From: Thermoleophilia bacterium
GTDB lineage: Bacteria; Actinomycetota; Thermoleophilia; Miltoncostaeales; Miltoncostaeaceae
Assembly (NCBI GenBank): GCA_029861485.1
Contig: JAOTZF010000056.1
Coordinates: forward strand, 1-9,154
Length of the DNA: 9,154 nt
Direction of reading: 5' to 3'
Translations under genes and position numbers: made by a program
Part shown: positions 5,504 through 9,154 of the stretch, piece after piece
Numbering within the stretch: position 1 is the first letter of the stretch
Layout: each line of letters starts with the position of its first letter
The notes under the pieces: generated by a model
Databases searched by the model: none
Seen by the model: only the letters and a program-made list of their open reading frames with translations
Told to the model about the DNA's origin: nothing

Positions 5504-7135
5504 ATGACGTGGTGTGAGCCGGAGCCCACATATCCGCTCGTGCTGCTCGTCGAGGTCGAGCGCAACGCAACCGAGACGCGCTCCCAGCTGCAGGCGCTCG
5601 TCGACGAAGTGCTGATCGAGGACGCTCGAGGCGAGCCCTGGGTGGTCCGCCGCTTCTTCGAGGCCGCAGAGGGGCCGGAGGCAACCGACGGGTTCTACGA
5701 GATCCGAGGGCGTATACCGGTGTCGCCCAGCTACCCCATCCGTGCTCTCGGATTCGAGCTGGCCGCCGCCCTGACGGCCAAGATGACCGGCGAGCTGGCC
5801 GGTTCGGCGACCCCCGACTTCCCGACGACCGCGTTCGGAGCCGAGGAAGTGGAAGAGCTTCCCGAGGCAGCACTCAAGGCCCTCGATGCCGAGCCGGCCT
5901 GGCCCTTGCAGGTGATGCGCTGCCCGCAAGCGTGGCAGCTGCCGCCGCGTCCGGGTGGCGCGCAACGCGGCCTGGGCATCGTCATCGGGCATCCCGACAC
6001 CGGATACACCTACCACCAGGAGCTGCTTGCCTCGCTGGACCTCGACCGCGACTACGACGTCATCAGCAGCGACACCGATGCCGAGGACCCCATGAAGGAC
6101 CGTTGGTGGTGGCCTTTCGACAACCCCGGCCACGGCACCTCGACGGGCAGCGTGATCACCAGCCCAGAAGCCGGGTCGATTACCGGTGCGGCCCCGGACG
6201 CCACCTTGACGCCGTTCAGAGCCATCCAGAGCGTGGTGCAGGTATCCGACGGCGACGTCGCTCGGGCCATCGATCGGGCCGTGACCGCTGGAGCACACGT
6301 CATTTCGATGAGCCTTGGCGGCGTGGGCTTCTACGCGGGCATCCGTGCCGCTGCTCAAAGGGCTCGGGCCGCCGGCATCATCGTGATGGCAGCAGCGGGC
6401 AACCGGGTTGGCATCGTCGTCGCCCCGGCCCGGTTCCAGGAGTGCATTGCGGTGGCTGCCACCGACAAGGACAACCAACCGTGGTCGGGCTCCTCCCGGG
6501 GAGATGCCGTGCTGATCTCGGCACCCGGCCATCAAGTGCCGGTCGCCAAGGCCGACAAAGACACCTCGCCGGCGGATCCGGGCACCAGAACCGTCAGCAG
6601 CAGCGGTACCAGCTACGCGGTCGCCCATCTCGCGGGCGTCGCCGCGCTCTGGCTCGGCCACCATGGCCGATCCGCCCTCATCGACGAGTTCGGTCCAGAG
6701 GGTGTGCAGGGGGCCTTCGAGCAGGTGCTCACGACCGTCGGCTTCCAGCGACCGCCAGGTTGGGACGAAGACGATTGGGGAGTCGGGATCGTCGATGCCA
6801 TCAAAGTGCTTGCGGCCGAGCTGCCCGCCCCGGCAGCGATCGCGCGCGACGCCGCTGCCGTAAGAGCTGAGGACCAGCCACCGGCCGAGCGGCTCGCGGC
6901 GCTCGGACTGGTAGACGCCGAGGATGCCACGGCTCAACTCTGCGGCCTGCTGGACTGCGACGAGGACGAGGTCAATGAGCTCACCCGGATTCATGGCCCC
7001 GAGCTGGCCTACCTCTACGCCGAGGGCGAACTGCCTGCAGCGGTCGACATCGCTGCGGGGGCCCGGAGGGCCCGTCCTCTCGACCCGGGTGCGCTCTCAC
7101 CGACCCTGCGGGAACGGCTCGACGGGCGGGGGTAG
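5504..7135 (+). CDS. Subtilisin-like serine protease (peptidase S8), no signal peptide
   Basis: 543 residues from the ATG at 5504, chosen for the GGAAAGAGAG ribosome site; a GTG at 5489 would add five residues. The catalytic domain (about 145-440) has the triad D165 (HPDTGY), H210 (GHGTSTG) and S370 (SSSGTSYAVAHLAG), with oxyanion Asn N300 (AAAGNR). All are intact, although the usual GTSMAAPH motif reads GTSYAVAH. There is no signal peptide, so it is probably cytoplasmic or exported by another route. The first 110 residues do not look like an I9 prodomain, and about 100 residues after the protease fold (from about 440) form an acidic helical region of unknown kind. A conserved-looking WWWPFDNPGHG precedes the His. 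The substrate is unknown. It is divergent from vapBC, with which it may share regulation. Confidence 0.9.
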   Translation: MTWCEPEPTYPLVLLVEVERNATETRSQLQALVDEVLIEDARGEPWVVRRFFEAAEGPEATDGFYEIRGRIPVSPSYPIRALGFELAAALTAKMTGELAGSATPDFPTTAFGAEEVEELPEAALKALDAEPAWPLQVMRCPQAWQLPPRPGGAQRGLGIVIGHPDTGYTYHQELLASLDLDRDYDVISSDTDAEDPMKDRWWWPFDNPGHGTSTGSVITSPEAGSITGAAPDATLTPFRAIQSVVQVSDGDVARAIDRAVTAGAHVISMSLGGVGFYAGIRAAAQRARAAGIIVMAAAGNRVGIVVAPARFQECIAVAATDKDNQPWSGSSRGDAVLISAPGHQVPVAKADKDTSPADPGTRTVSSSGTSYAVAHLAGVAALWLGHHGRSALIDEFGPEGVQGAFEQVLTTVGFQRPPGWDEDDWGVGIVDAIKVLAAELPAPAAIARDAAAVRAEDQPPAERLAALGLVDAEDATAQLCGLLDCDEDEVNELTRIHGPELAYLYAEGELPAAVDIAAGARRARPLDPGALSPTLRERLDGRG

Positions 7136-7159
7136 CTCGCCGCCGGAGGAGGTCCGGGG

Positions 7160-7195
7160 TTCGTCGCGAGCAAGGCCCAGCTCATCGGGATCCAG
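7160..7195 (+). repeat. Decayed second copy of a SHOCT C-terminus
   Basis: By eye, 28 of 36 bases match the end of the SHOCT gene at 4630-4665. Translated, it reads FVASKAQLIGIQ against FAAKQAQILGI plus stop, with the stop TAG changed to CAG. It has no start codon and no preceding half of the domain beyond a GGAGGAG stretch. It lies 24 bases after the protease stop and 38 bases before the tRNA gene. It may be the relic of a second SHOCT gene, or the far end of a duplication that brackets the vapBC-protease block. Confidence 0.5.
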
Positions 7196-7233
7196 AGCGA
7201 GCAATCACCACCAGGCCGCTACATTCCCTCCGA

Positions 7234-7307
7234 GCGCCCGTAGCTCAGCTGGACAGAGCAGGGGACTTCTAATCCTCAGGCCGCAGGTTCGAATCCTGCC
7301 GGGCGCG
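7234..7307 (+). tRNA. tRNA-Arg (anticodon TCT)
   Basis: Complete cloverleaf. The acceptor stem GCGCCCG (7234-7240) pairs with CGGGCGC (7300-7306), with discriminator G at 7307. The D stem is GCTC/GAGC. The anticodon stem GGGGA/TCCTC encloses the loop CTTCTAA, giving anticodon TCT, which reads AGA and perhaps AGG arginine codons. The T stem GCAGG/CCTGC encloses TTCGAAT. CCA is not encoded. The 3' half of such genes is a common attachment site for integrative elements, and a tyrosine recombinase remnant follows about 310 bases downstream. Confidence 0.96.
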
Positions 7308-7619
7308 CCTCTCTTGTCCCTGCTTGCGCAACGCTTCTTCACGTGCGGTCGGTTGTCAGGGGCGCGGAGAGCAAACGGGGGGCATGAGCTGTGTGTGTGC
7401 GACTCCGGTACATGCTTGACGCCGTGGCTTCGGCACCTGTGTTCCACCTCGGAGACGCGGCTTCGGTACCCGGGCGACGCTTGCTTCGCCATCTGTGTTA
7501 GACGGGAGCGCCCGCGAATTCCGGGCGCCATCCCGACCGCCTCCTCATGCAGCTCGGCCAGATGCCTCGTTCTTCTGGGGGCTCTGGCCCGCGCAGGACG
7601 CCGCAGGTCTGCCGCGCCC
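7308..7619. other. Non-coding stretch between tRNA-Arg and integrase remnant
   Basis: No credible gene in about 310 bases. Imperfect related segments beginning GACGC occur near 7418, 7454 and 7476, each followed by GGCTTCGG- or TTGCTTCG-like sequence; two of them run on to CTGTGTT. They may be degraded repeats or attachment-site debris. The upstream parts of the recombinase gene could not be recognised here in any frame. Confidence 0.4.
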
Positions 7620-7802
7620 GGCTGGCACGCTCTCAGGCGTTCCTACGCCCTCATGCTGGCCGCTCGCGGCGTGTCACTGATCGACGCACGAGACCTGATA
7701 GGCCACGCTTCGATCGACATGACCGCCGACATCTATCAGCGCGACTCCGGCGCGGCGCAGGTCGCGCGCCTGACGCGCGCGGTCGGTATCGAAGGCCGGT
7801 GA
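7620..7802 (+). pseudogene. Tyrosine recombinase (phage-type integrase), C-terminal remnant
   Basis: About 60 codons read GWHALRRSYALMLAARGVSL, continuing through LIGHASIDMTADIYQR to a TGA at 7800-7802. This matches the end of the catalytic domain of tyrosine recombinases: HxLR (H at 7626-7628), the GH box and the nucleophilic Tyr (TAT at 7734-7736) with the usual spacing. The N-terminal DNA-binding half and the first catalytic Arg are missing, and upstream sequence in the same frame has no integrase character, so the gene is truncated and inactive. Its place just 3' of a tRNA gene fits an integrated element that has since decayed. A short open frame runs through it from further up, but its upstream part only crosses the tRNA and is not protein-like. 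Confidence 0.8.
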
Positions 7803-7812
7803 GCGGCCTAGC

Positions 7813-7847
7813 GAGTCGCTCTCGTTCGCGAGACCAAGGCGCGACTC
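7813..7847. terminator. Compound hairpin after the integrase remnant
   Basis: The outer stem GAGTCGC (7813-7819) pairs with GCGACTC (7841-7847). Stacked directly on its 5' side, TCTCG (7820-7824) pairs with CGAGA (7829-7833) around a TTCG loop, leaving 7834-7840 as a bulge. This gives 12 base pairs in two stems, starting 11 bases after the recombinase stop. No T-tract follows, so it may be a terminator of the actinomycete type or an element end. Confidence 0.45.
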
Positions 7848-7865
7848 ATAGATGGCGCGAATACG

Positions 7866-7895
7866 CGTAGGGGGTGCACGGTGGCACCCCCTACG
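7866..7895. terminator. Perfect 12-bp hairpin, probable terminator of collagen-like gene
   Basis: CGTAGGGGGTGC (7866-7877) pairs perfectly with GCACCCCCTACG (7884-7895) around a 6-base loop, ACGGTG. It lies 29 bases beyond the stop of the minus-strand collagen-like gene, where its terminator should be. It may also stop transcription arriving from the integrase side. No T-run follows on either strand, as is common for high-GC actinomycete terminators. Confidence 0.65.
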
Positions 7896-7924
7896 GGTGA
7901 CCTCATGCGCGTCGGCGCGAGCGT

Positions 7925-8674
7925 TCAGTTAAGGGGCTGGCAATACACATCGACCGTGAACTGGGCGTCGATTGGGGAAAGCGGTCGTGGCGGACGGTCA
8001 GTACGCGTGAATTGGACTAGCCACTGCCGACCATCTGTGGTTCTTCTGGTGCTGTTTATCGCGAAGGCATTCTTGTTGGTGGACCCGCCACCGCCAATGA
8101 TCTGCGTGTTACGAGGACACAACTCCGATTTGAACCCGACTGATTGCGCCCGGCTCCCTGAGATTCTGAAGCGTTTTGGAATTACTCGCACGCGCGGGAT
8201 ACTCGCAATCCCGCCCACCGGTCCTCGGAACCCCCTGGGGCCCCGGTCACCCTTGTCACCCTTGGGGCCTTGTGGGCCTGCCGGGCCAGGCGCCCCGTCT
8301 GCGCCTGGAGGACCTGCGGGGCCTTCGGGACCAGGGGGGCCTATGGGGCCTTGGGGGCCTGGGGGCCCCTCGACAACCTTGCCACCCTTGGGGTTGGGCT
8401 TCTGGCCCTTCTTCGTTGCAGTTGGCTTTCCGGTTTCCGTTGCCGCTGGAGTGCTGGTTTCGTTCCAGCCGATCTGCGTCTGGTCTTTCCCGCACGCAGA
8501 GGCTGGTAGGTCTCCGATGGCCACCTTGTTGAGTTCGCCGTCGTTGGAGAGACAACCGGTATAGACGTTTCGTTCATTACCGGATGTGGCCACGGCCGCT
8601 GTCGCAATCACCGCCCCGGCGACGAGCACGCCGGTCGCGATCGCGACGCCGCGCTTGTTCTTGATACGTACCAC
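7925..8674 (-). CDS. Exported collagen-like protein (Gly-X-Y repeats)
   Basis: 249 residues from a GTG (8674-8672), chosen because GAGGGAG lies six bases upstream; a longer frame would begin upstream of the likely transcription start. Residues 1-7 are basic (VRIKNKR), and 9-30 are a hydrophobic Ala/Val/Gly signal peptide or anchor. About 36-72 is a short Cys-containing module beginning VYTGCLSNDGEL, of a type seen in exported actinomycete proteins. A Lys/Pro/Thr-rich linker follows. Residues 103-153 are 17 uninterrupted Gly-X-Y triplets, with many GPP/GPQ and a charged KGDKGDRG patch; these should form a collagen triple helix. About 160-249 is a C-terminal domain with two Cys (SELCPRN, DVYCQPL) that may drive trimerisation. 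No sortase motif is seen. It probably sits at the cell surface; adhesion is a guess. Confidence 0.88.
   Translation of the reverse strand: MVRIKNKRGVAIATGVLVAGAVIATAAVATSGNERNVYTGCLSNDGELNKVAIGDLPASACGKDQTQIGWNETSTPAATETGKPTATKKGQKPNPKGGKVVEGPPGPQGPIGPPGPEGPAGPPGADGAPGPAGPQGPKGDKGDRGPRGFRGPVGGIASIPRVRVIPKRFRISGSRAQSVGFKSELCPRNTQIIGGGGSTNKNAFAINSTRRTTDGRQWLVQFTRTDRPPRPLSPIDAQFTVDVYCQPLN
8216..8368 (-). repeat. Gly-X-Y collagen repeat tract
   Basis: 17 consecutive 9-base units encode Gly-X-Y without interruption. At DNA level this is a run of GGNCCN-like units, visible on the plus strand as recurring GGGGCC/GGGCCT blocks. Such tracts can change length by slippage, so repeat number may vary between strains. 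Confidence 0.85.
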
Positions 8675-8707
8675 GAGAGACTCCCTCGGATAAGGTGATG
8701 CCTGCCG

Positions 8708-8737
8708 CCTATAAGGCCCATGACGGAGGATCGTCAA
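8708..8737 (-). promoter_or_regulatory. Promoter of the collagen-like gene
   Basis: Read on the minus strand, TTGACG (8737-8732) and TATAGG (8713-8708) are separated by 18 bases, or by 17 if the -10 is read as TTATAG. This matches a housekeeping sigma-70-type promoter and would start transcription about 25 bases before the GTG start, leaving room for the GAGGGAG ribosome site. Confidence 0.6.
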
Positions 8738-8742
8738 AACGA

Positions 8743-8762
8743 ACTTTCGGGGCCGCGAAAGT
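8743..8762. promoter_or_regulatory. Inverted repeat just upstream of the collagen-gene promoter
   Basis: ACTTTCG (8743-8749) and CGAAAGT (8756-8762) form a perfect 7-bp dyad with a 6-base centre, GGGCCG. It begins 6 bases upstream of the -35 box of the collagen-like gene, a usual place for an activator or repressor site. It could also be a hairpin. Confidence 0.45.
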
Positions 8763-8812
8763 CCACATTCACCGAGTTGATTGATGTGGCATGAAGACCT
8801 CTACCTCATGAG

Positions 8813-8839
8813 TGGAGCTTGAGTCGAGCAAAAGCTCCA
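8813..8839. promoter_or_regulatory. Inverted repeat in divergent intergenic region
   Basis: TGGAGCTT (8813-8820) and AAGCTCCA (8832-8839) form a perfect 8-bp dyad with an 11-base centre. An adjoining palindrome, CTCATGAG, lies at 8805-8812. No T-tract follows. It may be an operator or an RNA hairpin in the leader of the Rrf2 gene. Confidence 0.4.
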
Positions 8840-8884
8840 AATACAGCGGTGCGACAAAAAGCGAGGGAACTCAGACCATGCAGA

Positions 8885-8911
8885 CAGAGTTCCGGAAGCC
8901 ACGAAACTCTG
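8885..8911. promoter_or_regulatory. Inverted repeat upstream of the Rrf2 gene
   Basis: CAGAGTT (8885-8891) and AACTCTG (8905-8911) form a perfect 7-bp dyad with a 13-base centre, about 40 bases before the Rrf2 start. Rrf2 regulators commonly repress their own gene through dyads of roughly this total length, so this is a candidate autoregulatory site. Confidence 0.4.
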
Positions 8912-8952
8912 AATCCCGATAAAGCTGCGCCACAAAAGAGGTAACGCGCGTC

Positions 8953-9154
8953 ATGCAAATCAGGCTGAGGCGCAAAGGCGACTACTCGGTGCGGGCGATG
9001 ATCTATGTGGCCCGCCGCGATGGGGACGGACTGAGCCAGGCCCGCCAGATCGCCGCCGAGATGGAGATCCCCTACAAGTTCTTGACCCAGATCCTGGCCA
9101 ACTTGGTCGCCGAGGGGCTCTTGGAGGCGAGGCACGGGCCCGCCGGCGGCTACC
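8953..9154 (+). CDS. Rrf2-family transcriptional regulator (partial, runs off right edge)
   Basis: 67 complete codons are visible. The start MQIRLRRKGDYSVRAMIYVA and the helix-turn-helix around QIAAEMEIPYKFLTQILANL, ending in the wing ARHGPAGGY, are characteristic of the Rrf2 winged-helix DNA-binding domain (IscR, NsrR, RsrR, CymR). AGAGG at 8937-8941 is a rather distant (11-base) ribosome site. Many members hold an iron-sulphur cluster through three Cys near residues 90-105, but that part lies beyond the window, so cluster sensing cannot be judged. It is divergent from the collagen-like gene, and the region between them holds several dyads. Confidence 0.9.
   Translation, partial: MQIRLRRKGDYSVRAMIYVARRDGDGLSQARQIAAEMEIPYKFLTQILANLVAEGLLEARHGPAGGY

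Noticed and set aside
5474..6994. 506-codon minus-strand open frame
   Set aside because: It is the shadow of the protease gene: the opposite strand encodes an intact catalytic triad, while this frame has no recognisable domain and no ribosome site.
7205..7531. Minus-strand frame of about 108 codons containing GRIRTCGLRIRSPLLCPAEL
   Set aside because: It is antisense to the tRNA-Arg gene; peptides of this GRIRTC...SPLLxPAEL kind are well-known false predictions over tRNA genes.
6924..7802. Long plus-strand frame ending in the integrase motif
   Set aside because: Its first 200 codons run out of frame through the protease end and across the tRNA; only the last 60 codons are protein-like.
8216..8368. 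Regular short repeats resembling a CRISPR or satellite array
   Set aside because: The periodicity is 9 bases and in frame with Gly-X-Y codons; there are no spacers.

Overview
The window is GC-rich, most likely chromosomal DNA of a high-GC actinomycete. The gene set (OmpR/kinase pair, DUF1269, DUF6325 and SHOCT proteins, a short collagen-like surface protein, an Rrf2 regulator) would fit Actinomycetota such as Thermoleophilia. That placement is inference from protein style and base composition; there is no rRNA or marker gene to fix it.

Layout. (1) 1-450, minus strand: the start of an exported protein runs off the left edge, preceded by a small membrane-anchored protein with an Asp/Glu/His-rich tail. 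(2) 599-2685, plus strand: an OmpR-type response regulator and its membrane histidine kinase, overlapping by four bases and divergent from the acidic-tail gene. (3) 2809-4665, plus strand: a GloA-type glyoxalase, then a DUF1269 glycine-zipper membrane protein, a broken DUF6325 gene (two frameshifts and no start codon) and a SHOCT protein. (4) 4764-5404, minus strand: a VapBC-type toxin-antitoxin pair, convergent with the SHOCT gene. (5) 5504-7135, plus strand: a subtilisin-family (S8) protease without a signal peptide, divergent from vapBC. (6) 7160-7895: a decayed second copy of a SHOCT C-terminus, a tRNA-Arg(TCT) gene, the C-terminal remnant of a tyrosine recombinase and two strong hairpins; this looks like an old integration site. 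(7) 7925-8674, minus strand: an exported collagen-like protein with a recognisable promoter. (8) 8953-9154, plus strand: the first 67 codons of an Rrf2-family regulator, cut by the right edge, divergent from the collagen-like gene across about 280 bases rich in inverted repeats.

How they fit together. The two-component pair probably answers an envelope signal and may control itself and the divergent acidic-tail operon. The DUF1269-DUF6325-SHOCT group looks like one operon whose middle member is dead in this sequence. The vapBC plus protease block lies between an intact SHOCT end and a decayed SHOCT end, next to a tRNA and an integrase remnant, so it may be accessory DNA. I found no CRISPR array, rRNA, complete insertion sequence or phage structural gene.
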